Source: Glossina fuscipes
Taxonomy: Eukaryota > Arthropoda > Insecta > Diptera > Glossinidae
NCBI RefSeq assembly: GCF_014805625.2
Contig: NW_023998440.1
Coordinates: forward strand, 493,234-557,233
DNA length: 64,000 nt
Direction: 5' to 3'
Part shown: piece after piece, positions 33,109-44,530 of the stretch
Layout of the letters: every line of letters begins with the position of its first letter
How positions within the stretch are numbered: position 1 is the first letter of the stretch
Notes under the pieces: generated by a model
The model's input: only the letters and a program-made list of their open reading frames with translations
What the model was told of the DNA's origin: nothing
Database searches by the model: none
Position numbers and translations under genes: made by a program

Positions 33109-33400
33109 ATGGGGGGAGTGTTAACTTATAACATAAACACTGCACTTAGTATGGCGCTTATCGGTGAAGCCATAAGAAATGCAAGGTGAGCCTTTTTGTC
33201 ACTGTCTCAAGTGTGTGTAAAATGATTTGCTTATGTTTTTATGTATTTAAGTGACGTATTAAGCATTTTGTATTTTTCAATTACATTTTGTAGGATTTCA
33301 CGCCTTAAGAGAGAAATTAAAAATTATGTGTCTGGAAGACTTGGAAGCAAAACGGATTAGTGAAAATAGCGAAGGAAGGAGAAAGTATCGTTTTGCTTAA
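33109..33400 (+). other. Candidate two-exon micro-ORF with a 108-base intron
   Basis: GCAAG|GTGAGC at 33186 and TTACATTTTGTAG|G ending at 33293 make a well-formed short insect-style intron. Spliced from the ATG at 33109 the product is 46 residues, beginning MGGVLTYNINTALSMALIGE and ending GRLGSKTD. Spliced from the ATG at 33179 in another frame it is 37 residues (starts MQGFHALREKLK, ends EGRRKYRFA), stopping at 33398-33400. Both cannot be real proteins. The downstream exon's second frame also fits the reading phase left by the exon at 27413-27542. No homologue is recognised; chance splice sites remain likely. Confidence 0.2.
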
Positions 33401-34156
33401 AAGTCTTTCTATTTACCAGAAAACAATTTCGAAAATATTTCTACGAATAAATGATTGAAGAAACGTCAAGTTTAAAGTCCTCCTTCATGTGCGGACAAAA
33501 TTTTGAAAATGTTTTTATGTCTGCAGCTTACAACTTACGGTTTTAAGAAATAAAATTTTTTTTCTTTCTTTTTAATTTCCGATATTTCTGAAGCTTCTTT
33601 TTAACTATACCCTCCATAATAGTAAATAATTCACTTTCGCTTCGCTATCTTTTACATCAACTTTAAGTGATCCGTAAAAATTGACCCTAGCACGTTCCAC
33701 AAGAGTGATCAAGTATTTATTACACATAAAAAGTTATTCATAAAAAGTTTGTTTTTCTTGCTTCTCTTTTTAATTTTCGTACCTTTTCAAACATCTCGTT
33801 TTCTTCGGTTTGTCTTATGAAATTCACTTGACATCATGGGCTACATTTCTTGTTTAACCTCTTTGCTATACGGCATTGCAGTTTTTCAATGTCAACATTT
33901 ACAACGAAAGCTGGAACTGAATGGCGGAAAACCAAACCAAATAAACGTAAACAATACAAGATAAGGAGATGAAGAGATCGCGTCATCGTCGTTAATAGAC
34001 AATAAGAAGGAAAAGAGACTTAAATTTTTTCATATAATTTATTTTTTGTGGTTAGCTCAAGTAAGGAGAAAACTTTTATTATTGTTTAAAATTTTGTATT
34101 GAAGACATAAACTTTTGATTGCTATATTAATGATATAGACACGGGGCAATAAATTA
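33401..34156. other. Noncoding, no recognised feature
   Basis: AT-rich sequence with T-runs and no readable coding or repeat landmark. Confidence 0.4.
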
Positions 34157-34687
34157 GGTGTGCAAATAAGTTATGGCTACCTTTTGACAAATGTATATTT
34201 AATTGAAAAATGCTTGTTACAAAGCTTAACAATCGATATATATTCATGGTTACAGCCTATGATTTATGGTTGGTGGTCATCGGCCCGTTTTCGCCCACTT
34301 ATCTGAGCAAGCGGTAATCAGAAAAAACGAGGCTTGCACAATGCGTCACAATAGGGAGAAGTCTCCAGCCCAATTTCAAAAATAATTTCTTGGATTTATT
34401 TTTATGGTGATGCACGCGAGTGTTCGTTGAAAATTGTTGGTCCGAAATCTTGCAATCCGCTTTATGGCTGCATCATAGCTTACAACATTTTCACTCAAAG
34501 TTAGCCTAATCGTTTCCGTACCTTCATACGCATATTTTCCGACTTAGAGATAGAAAAACATTCAGTTTGGAAAGAACTGAAGCTTATGTCGACACTCTAT
34601 ATACCGAAAACTCCAGAAAATATGAACGTGCCATACATGCTTTGCAAAGCAAAGCCATTTCAATGCACAGAACTTATTTGTACATCC
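34157..34687. mobile_element. MITE-like element with mariner-type terminal inverted repeats
   Basis: The left end GGTGTGCAAATAAGTT (34157-34172) and, on the opposite strand, the right end GGATGTACAAATAAGTT (34687-34671) form an imperfect inverted repeat. The end sequence resembles mauritiana-type mariner ends (AGGTGTACAAGTA). A TA precedes the left end, while on the right TA is three bases away, so the boundary or the duplication has decayed. The 531-bp interior is less AT-rich than the flanks but gives no readable transposase. It is probably a non-autonomous mariner derivative. Confidence 0.45.
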
Positions 34688-35328
34688 ATTATAAGTTTAT
34701 GAGTTAAGTTATGCTTATCATTATTTTAGCATTCGATATGCGGGAATATAAAGGGAAAATTTTTCCTTTCCTTTGTAATTTTAAAAAGAAAAATCGAAAC
34801 GAGAAATATACAATGAAAGTATGTGTTTGTAAGCAATAAATGAAGTACCATAGGAAAAACTCCAAAAGAGCAGTAATAACGAAAAGATTGTTAATCAAAA
34901 TTAATTGCCATTAATCATCACCGTTGGTAAGGGGACGTAATTGAAAAATTTTATGTTATAATAGTTTTCATTATTTAGTAAAAATTTTTATGAAATTTCT
35001 GATGCCCGCTGATGGCAGATTTTATGTAGCATTAGTTGGCTCACTTTTGCATTATGTCGGCAGGTGCGTCTGACGTTCGACTTGATTAAATTTGAAAAGG
35101 AAAGAGGGAAAGAAAATGTGCGACGATGTCAAGACGCCCATATGCAAAAGTACACACATACATTCTTTAGATCCAATCGAACAATATTTTATTTAAATTC
35201 AAAAATTCCCTTTGACGATTACAATCCGTAATATTTGAATTTTGTCGTTACGTAATCTACTCCGTCTTTTTAGTGAAATTTTCATGAGAATTAACGGAGG
35301 CAAGAGAATGATAAAGTGGTAAAGGTGA

Positions 35329-35349
35329 ATACGGTTGTAACAACCGTAT
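35329..35349. repeat. Perfect 10-bp-arm palindrome
   Basis: ATACGGTTGT and ACAACCGTAT flank a single central A. Isolated perfect palindrome of unknown role; could be a protein-binding site or chance. Confidence 0.85.
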
Positions 35350-35814
35350 GGTTCAGGTGGCTGACGTGTTGGCACTCTTTGCGAATCCGAAATTATATCT
35401 GCTTATTGAAGCTTCTGCGGCGTCTAAAATTGCTGTGTGACTGAGCGCAGATACGTAAGACCTGAAATAAAAATGTTTAAGTCAATGCCTGAATAACTTC
35501 GTTGCTGAAAAGTACAATATACTATCTACTCAATTCATTATTTCATTTTATGGTAGCCAATCACATTATTGCACGGCAACACTTTGGTCTACAGAGTACA
35601 CAACTCATGGTCTCAGCTGATTAGAATAAGATACATAGTAAAAACAAATTATGATTTCCAAACATCAATTGACAGAATGCTTTTAGTAATCAAAGTTATC
35701 AAAATCTGGTATCAAATCTTAATTTTAAAATAATAAAAGCTTTCCTAACTTTTCCCAGCTATAAGGTTCCCATTGTACCGTATGTCGTCCGATAATGATT
35801 GAATGTTCCTAACG

Positions 35815-36408
35815 ATGGTGTTTGTCCTCACCCCTTTATAAGATATATATATATCTTATTTTCCTCGATTTAACTACTTTAACCAGTAATATGCAAAGAG
35901 CATTGGCAGAGATTTTATCCTACGTTACTTTAATGTGTAAAAAATTCTGATAAACTGTCGAGACACCAAGGTGACATTTATAGGAAACGTAAGGACTGCT
36001 ATGTACCGCAGATTGATACAATAACTTAGTAATAATACTGTCTCGTGGAAACAAGAGATCGGCGATTTAGGTATTACGCTTGACGCCTAGTTGAAATTCA
36101 AAGACCATACAATTAACAAAGTGAATGTATTAATGTATACATTATTTGCTCTAAAAAATGGGAAAAATAAACTCATTTTAAAATCAATATTTCATGCCGT
36201 TACCTTCTACGCCGCGACCGTCTCCTCTATTAGCACTAATTGCCGCTTAAATAAATTATAGGTAACCCGTAGTAACCTATTAAAGCTAATATGTAACTTA
36301 TCATGGTTTGTTTCTCCGTCCCGCCTTCATAATATTGCGGGCATGAATTTTATTTCTGACAAGATAACTAAGCTAACGCATAGTTTCAACATCAAACGTC
36401 TCAATTAG
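35815..36408 (+). pseudogene. Non-LTR retrotransposon reverse-transcriptase relic
   Basis: The clearest part is one frame from 36061 to 36408. It reads GDLGITLDA, a stop, LKFKDHTINKV, then MYTLFALKNGKNKLILKSIF and HAVTFYAATVSSISTN. After a second stop come SPSRLHNIAGMNFISDKITK and a final stop. This is the segment after the reverse-transcriptase palm and thumb in I/jockey-group LINEs: the [KY]-Y-L-G-[IV]-x-[LI]-D block, a helical region, then the 'LH-x-x-x-x-M-x-F-I' region. Upstream, around 35815-35885, GVCPHPF/SPLYKIYIYLI resembles the decayed GVPQGS-x-L-x-P-x-LYNIY motif, so the palm is represented but broken. It is not from the element at 11946 as far as can be told, because the two do not overlap. 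Confidence 0.75.
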
Positions 36409-36474
36409 CTTCAACTTAGTTAATTACCCAGGCAGTAGTGACATGGTCTAGTTGTAGTTTTAATTAACTATCGA

Positions 36475-36660
36475 ATATATTTTTGACGGCCCAAGGCATA
36501 TCCTTTGATCGATTTAGGTTAGTCTCAAATGCTTTTGCAAATTTGTAGGCGATATCATCATTTTATCGAACAGTAAATTGTGTATCACACATACTATGCA
36601 GTTGAGCAGACGATCAGCTGGACATGTTTAGATGTATTCTGACTTTGAAACGGGCCAAGA
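36475..36660 (-). repeat. Dispersed repeat A, minus-strand fragment
   Basis: Read on the minus strand it gives AAACATGTCCAGCTGATCGT, then TAGTATGTGTGATACACAAT, GATGATATCGCCTACAAATT and AATCGATCAAAGGATATGCC. These parallel 53750-54020 (CAGTATCTGTGATATACG, TTCGCCTACAAATTTAC). Confidence 0.6.
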
Positions 36661-36904
36661 ACCTTTATATGCCTTATGGGGGTTTTGAAACTTACTTCCG
36701 TGCGTCAAGCAGGTGAAGATATTAAAAATGAAATGCAATTTTGATAAACTATAATAATTGTTAATTTTTCCCCTTTTTGTATAAATAGTATAACATAGCC
36801 CATAGAATATACGTTCGAGCTATTGTAAATTTATCCGCTGCAGTTTATAAGTAATGGGCAAAAACCAATTTTTTATTATCTTTGAAAAACTGGGCTGTTC
36901 TTAG

Positions 36905-37200
36905 TTTATATGGTACTGTAGGCGTGTCCTCCGATTGATTTGAACCATTTTCAATGCAAGCCTGTGTGTAAAAACTTTCAATGTTTCTGCCGAATTTGAA
37001 GCGGACAAATTCATTGTTCCGGCCAGGACAACGTTTAGAACAGACGGACAGACGGACATGCTTAAATTGATTCAGAATTTGATGCTGACCAAGAATGTAT
37101 ACACTTTGTGGGTCCTCAGGAAGCAGCTCCTGTTTGGGCGTTGCAAACGTTTTTAGAAAATGAATACGACCCTTATCCTTCGGTGAGGAGTATAAAAATT
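36905..37200 (-). repeat. Dispersed repeat A, best-preserved copy
   Basis: Minus-strand landmarks, from 37200 downwards: TTTTTATACTCCTCACCGAA, TATTCATTTTCTAAAAACG, TTTGCAACGCCCAAACAGG, CCCACAAAGTGTATACATTC, GCATCAAATTCTGAATC, CATGTCCGTCTGTCCGTCTG, GAACAATGAATTTGTCCGC, AATCGGAGGACACGCC. Reads such as TATACCC...ATCACCGAAGGAT recur in the + strand copies. No shared open frame was found. Confidence 0.8.
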
Positions 37201-38689
37201 GTGAAATTCGCTAGAGGAAATACGCAAAAAACATACGACACGACACAAAATGCTTTTATTAGATTATGTAAGAAGTCATCGTTGTGCTCACGATAAATAA
37301 TTTTATTGAGAAAGCGAAATTAAATGTAATTCACACTCTCGGACAAATATGAGAATGTAAGTCATACATATCCTCGGATAAATATTTTTATATATTTTTA
37401 TTTATTTATTTTCATTAATAGACGGAAGAACACGATTGATTTTCACTTATTGCAAATGTTCAGCAAAAATGTATTAAAAAAAAATTCGAAATGACTCTCG
37501 TTAAACCTTAAAAGCCCTGGCTGGCAAAGAATCAAAAAAGCAGCAATATGCTACAGCTTTCGTTTTACTCGGTTAGTGAATTCAGACGAAAGCGCCTAAA
37601 GCTTTCTTGTTTATTTTATATGCAGTTTTTTAGCAGGTGTCTGAGGAATTATGCAAGAATCATAGATTTGTTAATTTTATTATAGTTTTGCTTTTTTGGT
37701 TTTGGCTTTTTTTCGTTATAGTTAGATCTTGATAACTTCTTAATCTTCTGCATAAAGTTTTCGGTTAAAACGTGTTTAATGTTAAATAAATAAAAAAAGT
37801 TAAAACTTGAAAAACTTGTTGAAAAATTTGTTTACTTGTAATTTTTATTGTACCAAACGTCAGTCTATCGTTACAATTGCCTATATATATACACAATACA
37901 CAATAACATGTATGCGTGTTATGCTCTAGAAAAACTGTAGATATGCTTAACTTGTAAATACTTTCAGACGTAAACAACAAACGGCAAATCTAGTTTATCT
38001 TATTGAAAGAGATTGTTAACATTATATTTATTATGAGGCTGGCCGAACAACTACCTCTTACAGAAACGGCAACAAAAACAACAATAATAACGATATTAAC
38101 CTGACGAATAGCAAGAAGTAAAACATTTAAAGTAAAACTTAACTCAAACTGCTTTGCGCATTAAAACTCTAGCATTAATTGCTGTATACGTTATGTAAAA
38201 CTATAAGGAAATATCAAAAATTATTAAAAATAAAAAAAAAAAAAAATTTAAAAAGTAAAAAATGAAAAATCTCCTTAAATTAAAAAGCAGTTAGTATGCG
38301 GGCAGGTTTGTGTGACATTCTTAATTAGATAAAATGTTATGATTTATGATCGAACACTTGTATGCTTAAATATTTTTTTTTATTTATATATAATGACTTT
38401 GTTTGCCTACAAACCTGTTTAATAACATTTCTTATATTTGCTTTATGAGGTCTTTATCCTTAAGTTATAAAATAATAACAATTTAGTCAACTCTTTTGTT
38501 ATTCTAACATTTTAAATGTTTACACTTGCTTTAATGTGCTGCAAAAATTTTTATCATTCGATGAAATCAAGTTTTTGCCTTAAGTCTTTTGTTTTATACA
38601 ACAATAGCAGACAGTCTACAAAATATTGCTTCTTTAGCAGTGAAGATGCCAGTAAATATGGTTGTGTGCAATACATCGATCAATAATTT
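37201..38689. other. Noncoding, no recognised feature
   Basis: AT-rich DNA with poly-A (around 38231) and TTTATTT-type simple patches (around 37392). Nothing gene-like was found. Confidence 0.4.
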
Positions 38690-39560
38690 CCGAGACTAAG
38701 TAATTCATCAACAAGATGAGGGCTCAATGCTACGATGCTCGATGGCACGCGGAGTGAAAAGACATCACTCATCCCGCACAGGAGACAAGTGAGCGAGGAC
38801 GTGTATATGGCATGTCTTTCCCTCTGACAATGCGATACCCACCTAACACTTCGAATGGTTGGCAGTAACCACAGCTATTGCGAAACTTCCATAACGATCC
38901 GTTTAGGGATATGGATGCCTCTACGAATTTTACGTGGGTACACGTTCACGACAGTTTTAACCCCACGGCGCCCGACGGTATACGGATTAATTTCTTAATT
39001 AGGCAGCGTCGGGGCCCATCTAACGATTCGTAGTGAGTTCCTTATAAAGCTTCGGGTTAATCACAGCCACCACGATATTCTCCGAAGGGCCTTACCCAGT
39101 ATCCAGCACACGAAGACGTTCATCCCGGTAGCCACGTGGGAAATGTGCATCGCAATTCGAACCCCGTAAACACCCCGATAAGTCATTTCATGACTTATCG
39201 TCCTATTTTAGGACTTAAGCCATGCTGTACAGCTCTGAGTGCTTTCTTACGCGGAAGGAGCCACAGGTCCCGGAAGGCGCCCTATACACAATTCTTCCTC
39301 GAGAAAATAAATGCTTCCGAATTTCACCTTACAGCATATTGTTTGGTAGGAGGGGAGTGGGAGGTGGGGGGGGGGAATGCTTCAGCCATCTTAAACATCG
39401 GTAACCATCACAACTTGAAGTTTGATGGCCTCCATAAAAGAGCACGTAAATGGGAGAGGAAAATGTTTTCTTTTCCAAAGAAAAGAAACCGCCTTCCGAT
39501 GCTCGTCTTAGGCTTCCAAGCGCAAAACCCGTCGTCAGGTTATAGATAGTAAGTTCAAAC
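38690..39560. other. GC-richer island with two diverged internal repeats
   Basis: About 870 bases far richer in G and C than the flanks. Two blocks about 200 bases apart share landmarks: TAACCACAGC (38866) with TAATCACAGC (39058), ACGTGGG (38932) with ACGTGGG (39134), and AACCCC (38959) with AACCCC (39160). On the minus strand TACTGGGTAAGGCCCTTCGG and GTGGTGGCTGTGATT resemble the + strand of the island at 15 kb. A 137-codon frame from 39136 begins at GTG, has a glycine-rich simple patch, and matches no protein I know. It is probably an unidentified transposable element; the class is undetermined. Confidence 0.4.
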
Positions 39561-42500
39561 CCTTATTTGCCGTTGACTGTGCTGCTCTCATAAACTAGAA
39601 ATTAAAAACCAACAATCGGCGATTATAGGAGGCATCATGAAAAGGTGATCGATGCAGTGCGCCTGCGATGCTCCGGAGGTTCACATAGTTTCGCTCCACA
39701 TTCAAGCATACAATGAAAATATAATTAATTCTTTAGCACATTTGGTAAGGACGACTTGTGAGAACTTTCAGAGTACACTTCAGTTTCCGCCCTGACCTTA
39801 TTCTGAGTGACTGGAAGCGTTCTTTTGAGATATCCAAATGGAGAAAGATCGCTGGAAGTCAGAGTTTGTAGAACATGATAAGAGGGAGGTGCTGTGGCAA
39901 GGTGCATGCGTTCTACTGTGAGTAAACGCGACACTCTTACAGAGACAGCAACCAATGGCAGTTCCGGGAATTCTTGATTGATACGTTATCAAGTGAATTA
40001 TATGAGTTTACTGTTTATAAAGGTTTAATATTTTTTACTTTACCTTTACTATAATAGATATAGTAATTTTTGAAAATACTTACATACGTATGCGTGAGTG
40101 CAAAGTAAACTAAAGAAAAACATCTACAAGATGTTGGTTCTCAACATAAAATTAATCACGTCATTGTTAAAAGATAACGACGACGACTTTGAGGACGTCA
40201 TTAATATTAATTTCATCAGTTAGCGTACGTATGAGATTTTTTTTATTTTTCTCAAAATTTTCATTCACTTCTTTTATACAATAATTTATAATTGTGCTCT
40301 CGCTCGTCTCAATGTTGGCATTACATGTGCATGTCCAAGTTATATGCAGACATTGTTACACTTTCTTCTTGGCCGTAACAACGTTTCCATTTTCCCCTCT
40401 CTGTTATCTTAAAAATAGTGCAAATTGTACAAATTGTCTAATGTTTAGTTGATATGATATGAGATGAGATGAAGTGCATTGCAAATGCATGCAGCAACTG
40501 GCCGTTAAACTTTTTGCAATATAGTGAAAGAAATTTGAAAACCAGAAACAGAAGAAAGAAAGATGTTATATTCAGTTTGAGTCGTTTCGTAAGCGCTTAA
40601 CAGGGTAAGATTTCTTTAAGGTAAGGAGAGGTCGCGAAATATATATTCATACGAGAAAAGGAAACTGATTGACATTCTTTTCATTATAAGCTTTCTGTGT
40701 ATTATGTTAGATAAATTTTGGTACTAGGTACAGTCTTCACCTCCTTCTTCTCTCTAGTTTAATCCTTTTTAAGTTTCTCTAAATGTTTCAAGTATTTTTC
40801 CTTAAATGCGTACTTTTACAGGCCTCCCTTTTCCAGAATGCAATTAAGATCTAATAAAATAAGACCAGATAAAATAATTATAGATCAACAGACAAAAGAC
40901 ATAAAAAAATTACTCTGTCATTGCATTACCAATGGAATAAGAAAACGAACACATTTATTAACGATGGTTGTAAGAAAATTTATACATACGCACACGTTTC
41001 TCTGTAGAAAATGAAGACACAATGCTGCGATATTACTTTCATTCATTTTACTTTCATTTTTCTTATTTTCATTTTTCTTTTGCACTGTTATGTACAAATT
41101 ATATTTCGAAACACAATTATGTTAATTTTTCTGCTTACTATCAGGAGACGCGGGTTTACCATGGGCATTTATTAAAGCCATTGCAGCATTGGGAAATAAG
41201 TTTCAGGCAATTTATGAACATAAAGATGGTACACATCTTGATTAAATTAAGATCTTAAGTCATTATGTTTGCGTCTGTCTGATTTGTAATAGGTACAGAA
41301 ATTAGTGTTCATTTGAGCCTTTATGGGGCCTATAAACATTATATAGTATTTTGTGGATCGTGTGGGCTAGTAGATCGTGACCCTCTTGCTCTTAATTTTC
41401 TTTATATTAATGTATTCCGTGCAATGCAAATTGCTTAGGCGGTTTAGTTGTAAACAGTTTTAAAACTCGATCTATCGCTCTCGCCTAACAATATAGACAA
41501 AAAGTTAATAAATTATACGATTTTTACATGTTTAACGAAGATCTTGGAAGTTCAATACTGATCAAACGGGGCATACATACATGCAGTAACATATGTATAT
41601 ATAGATCTATATGTTTATATATTTAACCTATTTATTAATTTACTTAATGCATGTAATGAATATATGTAACGTGTATATACGTGCATGTACGTATAGAGTC
41701 AGTCGGAATGGAGCAAAACCTCATTCGTTCGCTAAACTCTCCAGTCTGACGCCCATGTTCTGATGTTGTAAGAGAGCATCTGATTTTTTTCATATCACAT
41801 TTGTTGTGACTTTGTGACAAATAGTTGATCTTCCAGAGGAAAGGCCATACTAAAGCCAATTCCATTTTTAGTGTTACCATAAAATAGGAATTTTAAGTTA
41901 TCTAAACTGTAAAAATAAGAAGCTCTTCTGAATTTTGGCACCTTTGTGCTCAGGATACAGTTTTAAAATTCCTCCGACAACTCTTGGATTATCTTGAGTT
42001 CTTTCGCGTTATTACCGTTTAAAAAAATATGCTTAGCCTATTTTTTTACCTCATTGGCTTCTACATTTTTCGTGCTTTGCTTTAATTTTTTATTTCCGAT
42101 TCTTTTATTATACAAAAGGCAGTATTTTGCTATTATGTAGGCGCAGAACAAAATGCTTACAGGACAAGTCTACGCTGCTCTTGGTAACATATATAGTTGT
42201 TGGAGAAGAGGCTTTTCAGTAGTTACGGTATTCAATATTTATTTCAAATTGAATTTGATGAAAGCTTAGTTCGTTTTCAAATATTAACTTAAATTATAAA
42301 TTGTGTAAAGATTATAGTGCTCGATTAAATGTTATTGAGGTAAATTAGAAACGTTCAGAAAATGGCAAGAAATGAATATTTTTAGATAATCTTTTGTGTC
42401 TCTCTATTCTTCGTTGTTAACTTACGCCTATTAGAGATGATAATCGTAGGTGGTGCCCATAATGAAATTATAAATCGACGGCGGCGGTAAAAAGGAGCAA

Positions 42501-44200
42501 TTGTTCAATTTTTTTTGAGTTATGGCCGACTGCAGGCAAAAGTAAGTGCAATCCTTCATCTCTGGAAATATCGAAAACTTTTGCAATGCTGTGTTTGCCT
42601 TTGAGTTGCTCAGTTCAATGCGAGGGTGGAGCCTGAAGTAATTGCAAGTCTTCATCACTGGAAATGTCGAAAGCTTTTTTTTTTTTTTTCTTTTTTTTTG
42701 ATATTGTCAATCACTTAGGGGATGTTTTTTTCATTTCAAAATGATATTTTCTAAACTTTCATATACATGTAATAAGAACGAAAAACTTAAGTTAAAGCGT
42801 TTGTTTAGTTCCTTTATTCATTTGTTGCTAACAATAATCGGTTTTAAAGCTCAATCTGCTTTTGGATACAGTTTTTTAATAATGTGTATAAGACAATACT
42901 TTGCTATCGTGGGATGCGCATATGGTGGAATCAGGAAGATGCAGTGTATTACGAGCTGTCGAAATAAAATTAAAAGCCTTACTGCAGATATCTGCCGATG
43001 TCAATTGAACAATTCAAGCGATGGATTGTTGCAAAAAAGTCCGGCAAAGAAGCAGCGCTAACAGTCTCGAAGTCACCCTTTTGCATGACAACGCTCAACC
43101 ATACCTTGCAAGAGTTGTCAAGGATACGCTGTTGTAGCTCGAGTAGGAACTTCCGCCGCATCCAGCGTACTCACCAGTTGCAAACCAATGTCTGTCAACG
43201 TGGCGATGTTGTCATGTTGTCAGAAGGATTGCAAAAACTTGTACAAAATGATAAAAAATTGTTTTCAAACGAAAAAATTTTGAAAATACAAGCAAACATC
43301 TAATAATGGACATCTGGCCTTCCAAGTAACTCCGTTAAATATAGCTCTGAGTAGGCGAATGCAAAGCACTTAAAAGACTTCAAATGACATCAAAATAAAA
43401 TTTATTCAAATAAGAGATTAGCTCGAAGACATGATCTTTATATTTCCAATTTTTTTTATTCTACATCTGCAAATGCTTACAGAATATGGGTTATAAGAGA
43501 GCAGCCATCCATTACATTTGCTCGTTATAGAAAAAATGCTTAACTGACATTAAACGAACCGTCTTCCGCTTTTATTATTCCATTCCTGCCAAAGATAGAA
43601 AAGAAAAAATTTAATAATTGTTGCAAGTTCATAGCTGGTGACGCAATTATCCAATACAATACTGCAGTTACTGTTCTGAAATGTTATGCACAGTTTTTAG
43701 TGTACCTCTGTTCTAAATTTTGGACCAAATGGGCCCTTCTTGTCTAAGATAGGGAATTCATTTTTGATTATGGCGCTGTGAGGCACATCGTGGTAGGATT
43801 CGTTGTAAAAATATAGGTTCTCTGCGCGTTTAAGTCTGAAGAGCATGCGATTTCTTTCGCTTGTCAAGATATGCATCATAACTTTTATCATTTCTCTCTT
43901 TAGATTTTAGAAAAAATTATTTTGTAGAAATATTCATATAGTATGTTCGCATACGTACGCAAGCCGCTCCGTACATTTTTTACCCTATATCATAAGCACA
44001 TTCATTCATATGTATTCTTTATTTTATTTCATTATGTTCGCGTAATAATTAAAGTTAAACAAAAATTTATAATGCAAGATCATTGATAAGACAATTAAAT
44101 CTATCTTATAAATATATCAAAACAAGATAGTCCGGTAAAGCGGGCTCCACTAATTCTGTATTTTAACCGTGGTTACAACGCGAAAGTAGCAGTGGTGGCC
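39561..44200. other. Long noncoding stretch
   Basis: No secure gene or element was found. A T-rich run interrupted by one C lies at 42677-42699. Overlapping frames at 42979-43303 on both strands and a minus-strand frame at 39955-39725 were inspected for transposase motifs without a convincing match. TA/TG-rich patches occur around 41590-41700. Confidence 0.4.
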
Positions 44201-44228
44201 TGCGTCTTTTTATACCTTAGTACGTCTA

Positions 44229-44530
44229 GATAAACGTGAATTCTGAATCGTCTTAGAAAGTCACATTTCGAAGGTCTGCGTCTCATAGAAGATTAAAACT
44301 TCCCCATAATGATGATACCTCTCCGAAAATTAAAATTCCGTCGTAAGGGTGCATTTTAATAGAAGCTTACAGCTCACAGATAAACGTGGTTTTCAACACA
44401 TGTTAGAAAGTCAAAGGTCAAAGTAAGGATGCATTTTTATATGACTTACCCCTCGATAACCCCACAGATAACAGTTGATTTTAGTAACTCCTAGAAAGCC
44501 CCTACTCACAGGTTTTTATACGCTACATTC
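44229..44530 (+). repeat. Diverged local repeat array, three units
   Basis: GATAAACGTG...TTAGAAAGTCA recurs at 44229 and 44379, and a weaker version GATAACAGTTGATTTTAGTA...CTAGAAAG starts at 44467. Units are followed by variants of GGTGCATTTTA / GGATGCATTTTTA / AGGTTTTTATA. Spacings are 150 and 88 bases, so units differ in length and are old. Confidence 0.55.

Noticed and set aside
39120..39180. GGGGTTCGAATT on the minus strand as a tRNA T-arm
   Set aside because: The flanking bases do not form the 5-bp T-stem, and there is no acceptor, D- or anticodon arm.
39136..39549. 137-codon + strand open frame
   Set aside because: It starts at GTG, includes a glycine-rich simple patch, and lies in an island that is better explained as transposon-derived. 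No homology was recognised.
39725..39992. Possible mariner catalytic-region fragment on the minus strand (TSSDLSPFGYLKRTL)
   Set aside because: It resembles the Y-S-P-D-L-[AS]-P block, but neighbouring words do not support it in any frame. The match is too short to trust.
42979..43303. Overlapping open frames on both strands (minus ELQQRILDNSCK; plus MSIEQFKRWIVAKK)
   Set aside because: The minus frame vaguely recalls the transposase C-terminal L-x-x-R-I helix, but nothing around it fits. The two frames exclude each other.
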